A DNA stretch of 64,000 bases. Origin: CALBPI01 sp039821605. GTDB taxonomy: Bacteria; Pseudomonadota; Gammaproteobacteria; Steroidobacterales; Woeseiaceae. Positions within the stretch are counted from its first letter, which is position 1; each line of letters opens with the position of its first letter. The position numbers and the translations under genes were made by a program. The DNA lies in assembly GCA_039821605.1 (NCBI GenBank), contig JBCBNV010000002.1, positions 434,001-498,000 on the forward strand, in the 5' to 3' direction. Below are positions 1-7,923 of the stretch, piece after piece. The notes under the pieces are model-generated. The model saw only the letters and a program-made list of their open reading frames with translations, had not been told where the DNA came from and did no database searches.

Positions 1-1
1 A

Positions 2-1150
2 ATCAAACGCGACCAGGAGGACCGCGCATTCAGCATCGTTGCCTCGGCCTGGACGGCGCCGCCCTGGATGAAGGATATCGAGGACTGGTACATCGGGCTC
101 TCGGAGGAGAACAACTGGCAGGGCACGGGCGGGCAAGTGAAGCCTGAGCATGAGGCCACCTATGCGGACTATCTCGTGCGCTACCTCGATGCCTACGCAG
201 CGCGCGGCGTCGACATCTGGGGCCTGACGCCCGTCAATGAACCGCACGGCAACAGCGGCCAGTGGGAGAGCATGCACTTCACGCCCGAAACGCAGCGCGA
301 CTTTGTTTCCGAGCACCTGGGGCCCGCCTTGCGCGCCGGTGGCCACGGTGACCTCCGACTGCTCATCTACGATCAGAACCGAGACGACATGGTGCACTGG
401 GCCGACGTCGTGCTCGGTGACACCGATGCCGCGCAGTACGTCTACGGGACGGCGATCCACTGGTATGCGAGCACGTTCCGCGTATTCGAGGACGAACTGG
501 ATACCGTGCATGAGCGCTTTCCGGCCTTCAGCATCATTCACACCGAGGGCACGATCGACAACCTGGGTCTGGCAGCCCCCGCGGGCGTGCGGGATCCGGA
601 GGGCTACGAGGAGTCGGGCTGGTTCCAGAACGACGCCTTCTGGTGGCAGCCGAATGCCAGCGACTGGGCCTATGCCGCAGAGTGGGCGCCCAACGCAGCG
701 GACCACCCCCTCTACACGCCCGTGCACCGCTATGCACGCAACATCATCGTCAGTCTCGACCACTGGGTCAGTGGTTGGATCGACTGGAACGTCGTGCTCG
801 ACCGGGAAGGTGGCCCCAACCACGTCGGCAACTACTGCGGTGCGCCTGTCATGATCGACACGGCAACGGGTGAGATCTACTACACGCCCATCTACTACGT
901 GCTCGCACAGTTCAGCCGCACGATTCGGCCCGGCGACCATGCGATCCGCACGTCAACCTCGCGCGCCGGGCTCGGTGATGACGACCTGCACGCGAGCGCG
1001 ACAGTCAATGACGCAGGTCTCGTCAGTGTGCAGGTCTTGAACACGACGTCGCGAGCGATTGACTACAGTCTGCAGATCGGCGATCAACACGCCGCCATCA
1101 CGATTCCGGCCAATGCCCTGCAGACGGTCCAGGTCGCGCTCAATGAGTAA
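2..1150 (+). CDS. Glycoside hydrolase family 30 (5' truncated by window edge)
   Basis: The reading frame is open from base 2, so the gene starts before the window. Residues just before the first in-window Met read as the family motif before beta-strand 2 (SAWTAPPWMKD). The acid/base glutamate lies in TPVNEPHGN (Glu codon 239-241) and the nucleophile in IIHTEG (Glu codon 545-547), the expected GH30 pair. The last 70 or so residues form the short beta-sandwich typical of GH30, with the late motif VSVQVLNTTS. Known family members hydrolyse glucosylceramide, beta-1,6-glucan or xylan; the substrate here cannot be chosen. The stop overlaps the next gene by 8 bases, so the two are probably co-transcribed. 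A signal peptide, if any, is outside the window. Confidence 0.9.
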   Translation: MKRDQEDRAFSIVASAWTAPPWMKDIEDWYIGLSEENNWQGTGGQVKPEHEATYADYLVRYLDAYAARGVDIWGLTPVNEPHGNSGQWESMHFTPETQRDFVSEHLGPALRAGGHGDLRLLIYDQNRDDMVHWADVVLGDTDAAQYVYGTAIHWYASTFRVFEDELDTVHERFPAFSIIHTEGTIDNLGLAAPAGVRDPEGYEESGWFQNDAFWWQPNASDWAYAAEWAPNAADHPLYTPVHRYARNIIVSLDHWVSGWIDWNVVLDREGGPNHVGNYCGAPVMIDTATGEIYYTPIYYVLAQFSRTIRPGDHAIRTSTSRAGLGDDDLHASATVNDAGLVSVQVLNTTSRAIDYSLQIGDQHAAITIPANALQTVQVALNE

Positions 1151-2096
1151 CCGAACCGTAACCGTTGGCCTCGCGCAGATCGCGCCCGCCTGGCTTGACC
1201 GCGCCGCCGGCACTGAGAAGATCATCGACTGGATCGACCGGGCCGGTGGGGCATCCTGCGACCTCGTCGTATTCGGCGAAGCCCTGTTGCCCGGGTATCC
1301 GTTCTGGGTGGAGCGCACAAACGGTGCGCGTTTCGAGTCTTCGCTGCAGAAGGCGCTGTACGCGCACTATGCCGAACAGGCCGTTGTTCCTGAGCGCGGC
1401 GATCTCGACCCCATCCGTGAGGCGGCGCGGCGCAATGGTTGCGCTTTGTATCTTGGCACCATCGAGCGCGCCGCAGATCGTGGCGGCCACAGTCTGTACT
1501 GCTCGATGGTGTACATCGACAAGCAGGGTGCGATCGGTTCGATCCACCGCAAGCTCATGCCGACCTACGAAGAGCGCCTCGTATGGTCACCCGGTGACGG
1601 GCATGGCCTTCGGACGCATAGCCTGGGTGCGTTCACCGTCGGCGGTCTCAACTGCTGGGAAAACTGGTTGCCGCTGCCGCGTGCGGCGCTGTACGCGGCC
1701 GGCGAGGACCTGCATGTCGCCATCTGGCCCGGCAGCGTTCGCAACACCGAAGACATCACGCGGTTTATTGCCAGGGAGGGGCGGTCTTTTGTCGTGTCGG
1801 TATCCGGGCTCATGCGCCGGTCCGATATTGCCGATGACCTGCCGCACGCTGATGAGTTGCGCGAGGCGGCCGATGACGTGATGGCCAATGGCGGCTCCTG
1901 CATCGCTGCGCCGAGCGGGGAGTGGTTGCTTGCGCCCGAGACCGATGTGGAGTCGCTGCGCGTTGCTGTGCTCGATCATCGTGAGGTGCTCGAGGCACGG
2001 CACAGTCTCGACGTGGTGGGGCACTATTCGCGGCCCGACGTGACCGCTTTGACGGTCAATCGAACTCGTCAATCGACCGTCAAGTTCTCAGACTAG
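1143..2096 (+). CDS. Nitrilase-superfamily carbon-nitrogen hydrolase
   Basis: A 317-residue protein with the Glu-Lys-Cys triad of the nitrilase superfamily: Glu46 in VVFGEALLPGYP, Lys137 in HRKLMPTYEE and Cys171 in GGLNCWENW. The CWENW context and the following LPLPRAALYAAGE match true nitrilases (nitrile to acid plus ammonia) better than amidases or NAD synthetase domains. It has no signal peptide, so it should be cytoplasmic. I chose ATG 1143 (MSNRTVTVGLAQIAPA) because the beta-strand that opens the fold begins there; the longer frame from 1059 adds an Arg/Pro-rich stretch that is only the shadow of the GH30 gene. It overlaps the GH30 stop by 8 bases, suggesting translational coupling. Confidence 0.88.
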   Translation: MSNRTVTVGLAQIAPAWLDRAAGTEKIIDWIDRAGGASCDLVVFGEALLPGYPFWVERTNGARFESSLQKALYAHYAEQAVVPERGDLDPIREAARRNGCALYLGTIERAADRGGHSLYCSMVYIDKQGAIGSIHRKLMPTYEERLVWSPGDGHGLRTHSLGAFTVGGLNCWENWLPLPRAALYAAGEDLHVAIWPGSVRNTEDITRFIAREGRSFVVSVSGLMRRSDIADDLPHADELREAADDVMANGGSCIAAPSGEWLLAPETDVESLRVAVLDHREVLEARHSLDVVGHYSRPDVTALTVNRTRQSTVKFSD

Positions 2097-2121
2097 TTTC
2101 GATGCGTGCTACGCGACGAGG

Positions 2122-2565
2122 TCACGACTGGGCCTGCGGTCCGCTAGCGCGCGGACGACGGAATCGCAGCCAAAGTGATGCGGCAACGGTCGTCAGGCAG
2201 ACGACCAGGTAGATCTCCATATTCCGCGTGCCGGGGAACACGGCCTGGCCAGTCAACTCGCCACCCCAGTACGCAATGCTGGCGCCGGCAGTCATCAAGG
2301 CCACGGGGATCACCAACATCAGCACCAGCGCACCGGCGCGATCGGTGAATCCCAGGTAGATCAGTGCGGCACCCGTGACAAGATTCGACGAACCGAACGC
2401 CGCCATGAGCACGAGCTGGTCGCGCCCCGTCGGACCCGTCAGGTCGAGCCCCGCAAGGCCCGCCGCGACGCTGCCGAAGAGTACGGTGTGGACAATGCCA
2501 CGGACGAGGTCGAAGCTACCCAGCGCGATCGCGACGACGGACACAAAACGAGGCCATGGGTGCAT
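2122..2565 (-). CDS. Small four-helix membrane protein, function unknown
   Basis: A 147-residue hydrophobic protein. Membrane segments lie near residues 8-37, 50-72, 79-100 and 116-133, and the C-terminus is Arg-rich (LRFRRPRA), which by the positive-inside rule would be cytoplasmic. No enzyme motif or known family signature was recognised. It converges on the nitrilase gene and ends 25 bases from it. It stands apart from the SDR gene further upstream on the same strand, with about 170 bases between them. It should be read as a conserved-hypothetical inner-membrane protein. Confidence 0.65.
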   Translation of the reverse strand: MHPWPRFVSVVAIALGSFDLVRGIVHTVLFGSVAAGLAGLDLTGPTGRDQLVLMAAFGSSNLVTGAALIYLGFTDRAGALVLMLVIPVALMTAGASIAYWGGELTGQAVFPGTRNMEIYLVVCLTTVAASLWLRFRRPRASGPQAQS

Positions 2566-2645
2566 GATGAGGGTCTCCAGAAGCGCTGGGCCGAGTCTCG
2601 CTCGCGGCGTGTGGAGAAGTCGCAGTGAAGTGCAAGGAAGTGTCA

Positions 2646-2738
2646 GTGGCTTCCCGCAGCGCTGAGTCGCGCGGTCGCTTCGAAGCCGCGCTCGAGGTGT
2701 TCAAGGCCGCCGTCGACGGGCGCCTGCAAGACAGCTAG
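2646..2738 (+). CDS. Candidate 30-residue small protein
   Basis: An open frame from GTG 2646 to TAG 2738 would encode MASRSAESRGRFEAALEVFK and ten more residues. The composition is that of a real helix (Ala, Glu, Phe, Lys) with GC-rich third positions. AAGGAAG at 2634-2640 gives a ribosome site 5 bases before the GTG. It sits in the gap between the membrane protein and the SDR gene and overlaps the SDR stop by 4 bases in convergent orientation. No homologue is recognised; it could equally be a chance frame or the remnant of a larger gene. Confidence 0.33.
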   Translation: MASRSAESRGRFEAALEVFKAAVDGRLQDS

Positions 2739-3544
2739 GCGCCGAGCTCACCCACGAGACGCTCGACCAGGTCGACAAGCGCCGCATTTTTCTTGTCATC
2801 GAGCGCGTCGGGATGCGGCGATGCAAAGCGACCACTGTCATTGTCGAAGTACTGACCCGACGCATCGGCAAACTGATCACCCAGAGCGGCCTCGACAAGG
2901 ATGTCGGCGCCGATACTGAGGTCCTTGCCGTCCATCCCGTAGGCGTCCTTGACCATTTTGCTGCCGATAAACGAGCCGGGGTTTGCGGCAACGATGACGG
3001 GCTTGCGCGTGCCAAGCTCCTTGGCGAGGTGGCGGGACCACATCGTGATGGCGAGCTTGCTTTGTGCGTAAGCGCTACTGTCGTCGAGCGCGCGTTTACC
3101 CGCGAGCGCATTGAGATCGACAGGTGCTTGCGCTGCCGAAGACAGATTCACCACGCGTCCTTCGCGCGGCAACAGGGGCAGCAGGCGTTGCGTCAGCAAC
3201 CAGGGCGCGAGCGTGTTGACGACGAAGCGCACATCGAAGCCATTCTCGAGCCGTGGTGTTGGCGTCTTGAAGACACCGGCGTTGTTGATAACGACATCGA
3301 TGCGCTCGTGGTCGGCTTTAACGGCGTCAGTCAGCGCGTTGACGGCCGAGAGATCCGACAGGTCGGCCCGGTAGGCAATGGCCTGGCCAGAACCGTCGAT
3401 TGCGGCGAGTGCCGCCAAAGTGCTGTCGAGTCTGGACGCGCTGCGGCCATGCGCCAGCACGGTGTGACCCTGCGCAATGAGTTGTTTCGCGGCCTCAAAC
3501 CCGATGCCGTCGGTGGCGCCCGTGAGCAGAATCGTCTTGGTCAT
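2735..3544 (-). CDS. Short-chain dehydrogenase/reductase
   Basis: A 269-residue classical SDR with a Rossmann fold. It has the dinucleotide-binding TGATDGIG near the N-terminus, NNAGV, and the catalytic YAQSK preceded by an NLSSAAQ strand carrying the Ser. The overall pattern (ILLTGATDGIGFEAAKQL, and a short lid followed by NPGSFIGSKMV) resembles retinol-dehydrogenase-like SDRs that act on hydrophobic alcohols or ketones, but the substrate is unknown. It is cytoplasmic. The ATG at 3544 has a GGGGACC purine tract upstream. Its leader is almost identical to that of the M24 gene at 28.6 kb (see the repeat entries). It is divergent from katG. Confidence 0.88.
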   Translation of the reverse strand: MTKTILLTGATDGIGFEAAKQLIAQGHTVLAHGRSASRLDSTLAALAAIDGSGQAIAYRADLSDLSAVNALTDAVKADHERIDVVINNAGVFKTPTPRLENGFDVRFVVNTLAPWLLTQRLLPLLPREGRVVNLSSAAQAPVDLNALAGKRALDDSSAYAQSKLAITMWSRHLAKELGTRKPVIVAANPGSFIGSKMVKDAYGMDGKDLSIGADILVEAALGDQFADASGQYFDNDSGRFASPHPDALDDKKNAALVDLVERLVGELGA

Positions 3545-3567
3545 GCGTATGGTCCCCGTGTTGGCGC
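3542..3567 (-). repeat. Start-site leader repeat, copy 1 (SDR gene)
   Basis: On the minus strand these 26 bases read GCGCCAACACGGGGACCATA followed by CGCATG, ending in the SDR start codon. The segment before the M24 gene (28647-28672) matches 23 of 26 positions in the same register to the ATG. The CGGGGACC core can act as the ribosome-binding site. The two genes are unrelated in sequence, so the conservation belongs to the leader and not to homologous coding regions. Looser relatives with CCAACAC plus a G-run occur before katG (3794) and before the 30957 gene (30931). Confidence 0.55.
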
Positions 3568-3814
3568 ATCGCGTGATTGCCGGGATCGCGACGTCAGCCG
3601 TCAGACGTCCCGCTGATAGGGTAGTGGTCTCTGGGGGCGCAAATCCACCCGACCCCGAAGCGCGCTCCCTTACCCTGGGGCGTCAACATTGCTGCACCGC
3701 CGCATCGAAGACGTCGATGGGCCCATTCAGTTTTTTAATCAGCACGTCGTCGCGCATGCGTTCTAATGGTGAGGTTCAGTTTTCATCCGTTTCCCAACAC
3801 CGGGGGTGTTTCGT

Positions 3815-6067
3815 ATGGGTAGCAAGGCACTGAAATTTGTGGCTGCCGCGGTTGCCGCCGCGCCGCTCGTCATGAGTGGCACGGCGATCGCCGAAGGCGA
3901 GCCAAAATCCAATCAATTCTGGTGGCCCGAACGCGTCGACTTGAGTCCGCTTCGCGACCACGACACGACATCGAACGCCTACGGCGCCGACTTTGATTAC
4001 GCTGAGGAATTCCGGACGCTCGACATCGCGGCCGTGAAGGCAGACATCAACGCGGTCCTCACAGACTCGCAGGACTGGTGGCCCGCGGACTGGGGCAACT
4101 ACGGTCCCTTCTTCATTCGCATGGCCTGGCACAGCGCCGGCACCTACCGCGTCGCTGACGGGCGCGGTGGCGCCGCGGGCGGTCAGCTGCGTTTTGAGCC
4201 GCTCAACAGCTGGCCCGACAACGCCAACCTCGACAAGGCACGGCGCCTGCTCTGGCCGGTAAAGCAGAAGTACGGACGCGCCCTGTCCTGGGCCGACCTC
4301 ATGGTGCTGACGGGCAACGTCTCGCTCGAAAACATGGGCTTCAACACCTACGGTTTCGCGGGTGGCCGCGAAGACGACTGGGAAGCCGATCTCGTCTACT
4401 GGGGTCCCGAGAACGAATTCCTCGCGGACGAACGCTACAGCGGTGACCGCAAGCTTGCCAAGCCGCTTGCCGCCGTTCAGATGGGCCTCATCTACGTGAA
4501 CCCGGAAGGCCCCAACGGCAATCCGGACCCGCTGCTCGCGGCACAGGATATCCGTGAGACCTTTGGCCGCATGGCCATGAACGACGAAGAGACGGTGGCG
4601 CTAATCGCCGGCGGTCACACCTTTGGCAAGGCGCATGGTGCGGCCAAGCCCGGCGACTGCATTGGTGTCGAGCCGGCTGGTGGCCCGCTCGAAGACCAGG
4701 GCATGGGCTGGAACAACCGCTGCGGCACCGGCAACGGTGCCGACACCATCACCAGTGGTTTCGAAGGCGCCTGGTCCGCCGCGCCCACGCGCTGGACGTC
4801 GCAGTACCTCGATAACCTCTACGCGTTCGAGTGGGTACAGACGAAGAGCCCTGCGGGCGCCATTCAGTGGATTCCCAAGGACGGTGCGGCTTCCAACCTG
4901 GTGCCCGACGCGCACATTGACGGCAAGCGTAGCGCGCCGATCATGTTCACGACGGACCTGTCACTGAAGTTCGATCCGAGCTACCGCGAGATCTCGATGC
5001 GCTTCCGTGAAGACCCGAAAGCCTTCGAAGACGCGTTCGCGCGCGCCTGGTTCAAGCTCACGCACCGTGACATGGGCCCGCGCTCGCGTTACATCGCCGT
5101 TGATTTGCCCGACGAAGAACTGCTCTGGCAGGACCCCGTGCCGGCGGTCAACCACGAGCTGGTCGATGCCGATGACATCGCCAAACTCAAGGCGCGGATT
5201 CTCGACTCAGGTCTGTCGGTGCAGCAGCTCGTCAGCACGGCCTGGGCGTCGGCCTCGACGTTCCGCGGCACGGACATGCGCGGTGGCGCGAACGGCGCGC
5301 GCATTCGCCTCGAGCCGCAGCGCAGCTGGAGCGTCAACGATCCCGATGCACTCTACCGCGTGTTAAACCGGCTCGAGCGTATCCAGTCGCGCTTCAACCG
5401 GGAAAGCGGCGACAGCAAGATCTCGATGGCGGACATCATCGTGCTCGGTGGTGCCGCTGCGATCGAAAAGGCCGCAGCCGACGCGGGCTACGATGTTGAC
5501 GTGCCATTCACACCGGGTCGCACCGACGCCAGTCAGGCACAGACCGACGTCGAGTCGTTCGAGGTGCTCAAGCCGACGGCCGATGCATTCCGCAACTATT
5601 ACGGTGAGAACAACTACCGCTCGCCGACGGCGATGCTCGTCGAGAAGGCTGACTTGCTGACGCTGACGGTGCCCGAAATGACGGCACTGGTCGGTGGCCT
5701 GCGGTCGCTGGGCGCCAACGCCAACGGCAGCAAGAGCGGGGTGTTCACGGACCGCGAAGGCACGCTCAACACGGACTTCTACGCCAACCTGCTCGACATG
5801 AGCACGAAGTGGGTCAGGTCCGAAACGCCGGGTCTGTACGAAGGCCGCGACCGCACGACGGGCGACCTCAGGTTCACGGCCACGCCTGTGGATCTTGTGT
5901 TCGGCTCGCACGCGGAGCTGCGTTCAATCGCTGAGGTTTACGCGGCCACGGACGGTGACCTGCAGTTCGTGGGTGACTTCGTCGATGCCTGGACCAAGGT
6001 CATGACGCTGGACCGGTTTGACCTCGACGGCGCGCCGGAAGCGCGCCAGGTGGCGCGACTGGACTAA
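3815..6067 (+). CDS. katG: Catalase-peroxidase with export signal
   Basis: A bifunctional haem catalase/peroxidase of 750 residues. The distal site has Arg102, Trp105 and His106 (IRMAWHSAGTYR). The proximal haem ligand is His268 (GGHTFGK). The Met-Tyr-Trp adduct needed for catalase activity is complete: Tyr227 (LIYVNPEG), Met253 (RMAMND) and Trp105. The second, haem-less peroxidase-like half follows. Unlike cytosolic KatG it begins with a clear signal peptide (KALKFVAAAVAAAPLVMSG, cut near AIAEG), so it should act in the periplasm, as KatP-type enzymes do. ATG 3815 is chosen because GGGGG at 3802-3806 lies at ribosome-site distance; GTG 3806 is an in-frame alternative. The gene stands alone, followed by a strong terminator. 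Confidence 0.95.
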   Translation: MGSKALKFVAAAVAAAPLVMSGTAIAEGEPKSNQFWWPERVDLSPLRDHDTTSNAYGADFDYAEEFRTLDIAAVKADINAVLTDSQDWWPADWGNYGPFFIRMAWHSAGTYRVADGRGGAAGGQLRFEPLNSWPDNANLDKARRLLWPVKQKYGRALSWADLMVLTGNVSLENMGFNTYGFAGGREDDWEADLVYWGPENEFLADERYSGDRKLAKPLAAVQMGLIYVNPEGPNGNPDPLLAAQDIRETFGRMAMNDEETVALIAGGHTFGKAHGAAKPGDCIGVEPAGGPLEDQGMGWNNRCGTGNGADTITSGFEGAWSAAPTRWTSQYLDNLYAFEWVQTKSPAGAIQWIPKDGAASNLVPDAHIDGKRSAPIMFTTDLSLKFDPSYREISMRFREDPKAFEDAFARAWFKLTHRDMGPRSRYIAVDLPDEELLWQDPVPAVNHELVDADDIAKLKARILDSGLSVQQLVSTAWASASTFRGTDMRGGANGARIRLEPQRSWSVNDPDALYRVLNRLERIQSRFNRESGDSKISMADIIVLGGAAAIEKAAADAGYDVDVPFTPGRTDASQAQTDVESFEVLKPTADAFRNYYGENNYRSPTAMLVEKADLLTLTVPEMTALVGGLRSLGANANGSKSGVFTDREGTLNTDFYANLLDMSTKWVRSETPGLYEGRDRTTGDLRFTATPVDLVFGSHAELRSIAEVYAATDGDLQFVGDFVDAWTKVMTLDRFDLDGAPEARQVARLD

Positions 6068-6090
6068 GTCCAAAGCGCTTGAGCTGATTC

Positions 6091-6129
6091 GCGGCGCCTC
6101 GGGAAACCGGGGCGCCGCGTTTTGTTTTT
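6091..6129. terminator. Intrinsic terminator after katG
   Basis: Arms at 6091-6102 and 6107-6118 form a 12-pair GC-rich stem (GCGGCGCCTCGG with CCGGGGCGCCGC, one G-T pair) closed by a GAAA tetraloop. A T-rich tail follows on the plus strand (TTTTGTTTTT, 6120-6129). It lies between the convergent katG and LysR genes; the LysR stop codon touches the T-tract. Confidence 0.9.
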
Positions 6130-7039
6130 AGGTCACGAGGTCCCAGTAGGGGCGATCGCCAAACCGCTCGCTGAGCAAGTCGACGAACAAGCGGACCTTG
6201 GCCGAGAGATGTCGGTGTCGTGGGTACAGCGCTGACACGGTGAGTGGTGCCGGTTCATGGTCGCACAGGATGCTGCGCAGCGTGCCCGCCTGCAGCGCGT
6301 CACCGACAATAAATGTGGGCAACAGGGTGATGCCCTGGGACGCCAGTGCTGCCGACTTCAGCACCTCACCGTTGTTGGACCAAAGTCTGCAGTCGATGGG
6401 CCAGGATTGTGCACCTTGGGGCCCCATAAGCCGCCACTGGCTCTGCACGCCCGAGTAGCCGTACTGCAGGCAGCGGTGTTGCCTGAGTTCTGCGGGTGAC
6501 TCGGGCTCCCCGGCCTGATCGAGGTAGGCCGGTGATGCCACCAGCACGCGCTTGGCCGACACGATGTGCTGCTCGACAAGGCTCGTCGAGTACGTGGGCT
6601 CGGCGATACGCAAGGTGAGGTCGAATCCTTCCTCGATGGGATCGATGAACCGGTCGCTGAGCACGAGCTCCACGTGCACGTCGGGATGTGCGGTCATAAA
6701 TGCCCCGACGAGCGGCGCCAGGTGTTGGGTGCCAAAACTCATGGGTGCGTTCATTCGCAATTTGCCCATCGGGCGTTGCTGCAACTCTCGAACAGCGGCC
6801 GTTGCCTCGTCGAGGTCGTCGAGCAACTGGCGGCTGCGCTCGTAGAAGGCGAGGCCGGTCTCCGTCGGTGTGACCTTGCGCGTGCTGCGGGTGAGCAACT
6901 GCACACCCAGCTCGTTCTCCAGGTTGATGACGGCCTTGTTCACGACAGAGCGCGACAATCCCATCGCGCGAGCCGCCGCGGCGAAGCCCGAATGCTCCAC
7001 CACCTTGTTGAAGGCCTGCATGCTCGCAAATCGGTCCAC
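6128..7039 (-). CDS. LysR-family transcriptional regulator
   Basis: A 303-residue LysR-type regulator. The N-terminal winged helix-turn-helix (AAARAMGLSRSVVNKAVINL) is followed by the usual LLTRSTRKVTPTETG wing and linker helix, then a periplasmic-binding-like effector domain. It belongs by pattern to the PecT/DhlR-like group that begins MDRFxSMQAF. GTG 7039 is the start: AAGGAG sits 7 bases upstream, better than for the internal ATG six codons later. It is divergent from the pirin gene, the usual arrangement for a LysR protein and its target; the shared 126-base gap holds repeated ATTGTC boxes. Confidence 0.92.
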   Translation of the reverse strand: MDRFASMQAFNKVVEHSGFAAAARAMGLSRSVVNKAVINLENELGVQLLTRSTRKVTPTETGLAFYERSRQLLDDLDEATAAVRELQQRPMGKLRMNAPMSFGTQHLAPLVGAFMTAHPDVHVELVLSDRFIDPIEEGFDLTLRIAEPTYSTSLVEQHIVSAKRVLVASPAYLDQAGEPESPAELRQHRCLQYGYSGVQSQWRLMGPQGAQSWPIDCRLWSNNGEVLKSAALASQGITLLPTFIVGDALQAGTLRSILCDHEPAPLTVSALYPRHRHLSAKVRLFVDLLSERFGDRPYWDLVT

Positions 7040-7058
7040 GGCGCACTCCTTCCCAATG

Positions 7059-7129
7059 ATTGTCGCAAATACAGAGACAATATGTCCTCTACGGGACTAA
7101 TTGTCTACCAATCGTACGATAAGGATAAT
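7059..7129 (+). promoter_or_regulatory. Pirin promoter with LysR-type operator boxes
   Basis: A good sigma-70 promoter faces pirin: TTGTCT at 7101-7106, a 17-base spacer and GATAAT at 7124-7129. The spacer holds the perfect palindrome ATCGTACGAT (7111-7120), and ATTG-N5-CAAT (7100-7112) covers the -35. The hexamer ATTGTC occurs at 7059-7064, inverted at 7076-7081 and again at 7100-7105; the first two form an inverted repeat. This is the layout expected for the divergently encoded LysR protein, which normally binds an upstream recall site and a second site at the -35. Confidence 0.6.
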
Positions 7130-7165
7130 TGCGCCATCACTCATTTGGAGACGGAGGACAGCACC

Positions 7166-7867
7166 ATGCTTGCCATTCGACCCGCAGAAGAACGCGGCGT
7201 AGCCAATTTCGGTTGGCTCGATAGCCGCCACACATTCTCATTCGGCCAATACCACGACCCGCGCTTCATGGGCTTCGGTCCGCTGCGCGTGATCAACGAA
7301 GACCGCGTCAAGCCGTCGCAGGGATTCGGTACGCACGGGCACAGCGACATGGAGATCATCTCCTACGTGCTTGACGGCGCGCTGGAGCACAAGGACAGCC
7401 TGGGTACGGGCTCGATTATCCGCCCCGGTGACATGCAACGCATGACGGCGGGCACGGGAGTGCGCCACAGCGAGTTCAATGCCTCGGAGGAAGACCCTGT
7501 GCACTTCCTTCAGATCTGGATCCTGCCCGAGAAGAACGGGCTTGCGCCCAGCTACGAACAGAAGGCCTTCACGGCGGAAGACAAGCGCGGCCAGCTGCGC
7601 CTTGTCGGTTCGCGTGATGGTCGCGAGGGTTCGGTGACGATCCACCAGGACGTCGACCTGTACGCCTCGCTGCTCGCCGATGGTGAGTCCGTGAGCCACG
7701 AGTTTGCAGAGGGCCGCTTCGGTTGGCTGCAGGTGGCGCGCGGCAGCGTGCGCCTCGACGGCAACGTGCTCACCGCGGGCGATGGCGTCGCACTCAAGGA
7801 CGCCAGCCGGATCACGATCGACGGCGTCGACGATGCCGAGATCCTGTTGTTCGACATGGTGGCCTGA
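7166..7867 (+). CDS. Pirin-family bicupin protein
   Basis: A 233-residue pirin (YhhW-like). The N-terminal cupin carries the metal-binding pattern in SFGQYHDPRFMGFGPLRV and THGHSDMEIISYVLDG, with HSEFNAS later; the C-terminal cupin is degenerate. Family members are cytoplasmic Fe-binding proteins; some (YhhW) have quercetin 2,3-dioxygenase activity and others act as redox sensors. ATG 7166 is preceded by GGAGG at 7153-7157; the much longer open frame upstream is only the antisense of LysR. It is followed after 56 bases by the isochorismatase-like gene and is probably controlled by the divergent LysR protein. Confidence 0.92.
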   Translation: MLAIRPAEERGVANFGWLDSRHTFSFGQYHDPRFMGFGPLRVINEDRVKPSQGFGTHGHSDMEIISYVLDGALEHKDSLGTGSIIRPGDMQRMTAGTGVRHSEFNASEEDPVHFLQIWILPEKNGLAPSYEQKAFTAEDKRGQLRLVGSRDGREGSVTIHQDVDLYASLLADGESVSHEFAEGRFGWLQVARGSVRLDGNVLTAGDGVALKDASRITIDGVDDAEILLFDMVA

Positions 7868-7923
7868 CCACCGCTTCGCTTCACCTAACCGTACGCGGCC
7901 AGGCCGCACCCAAGGAGACCCCG

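Noticed and set aside
3590..3609. Two GACGTC palindromes 14 bases apart before katG
   Set aside because: Six-base palindromes are frequent in GC-rich DNA; no OxyR-like spacing could be made out.
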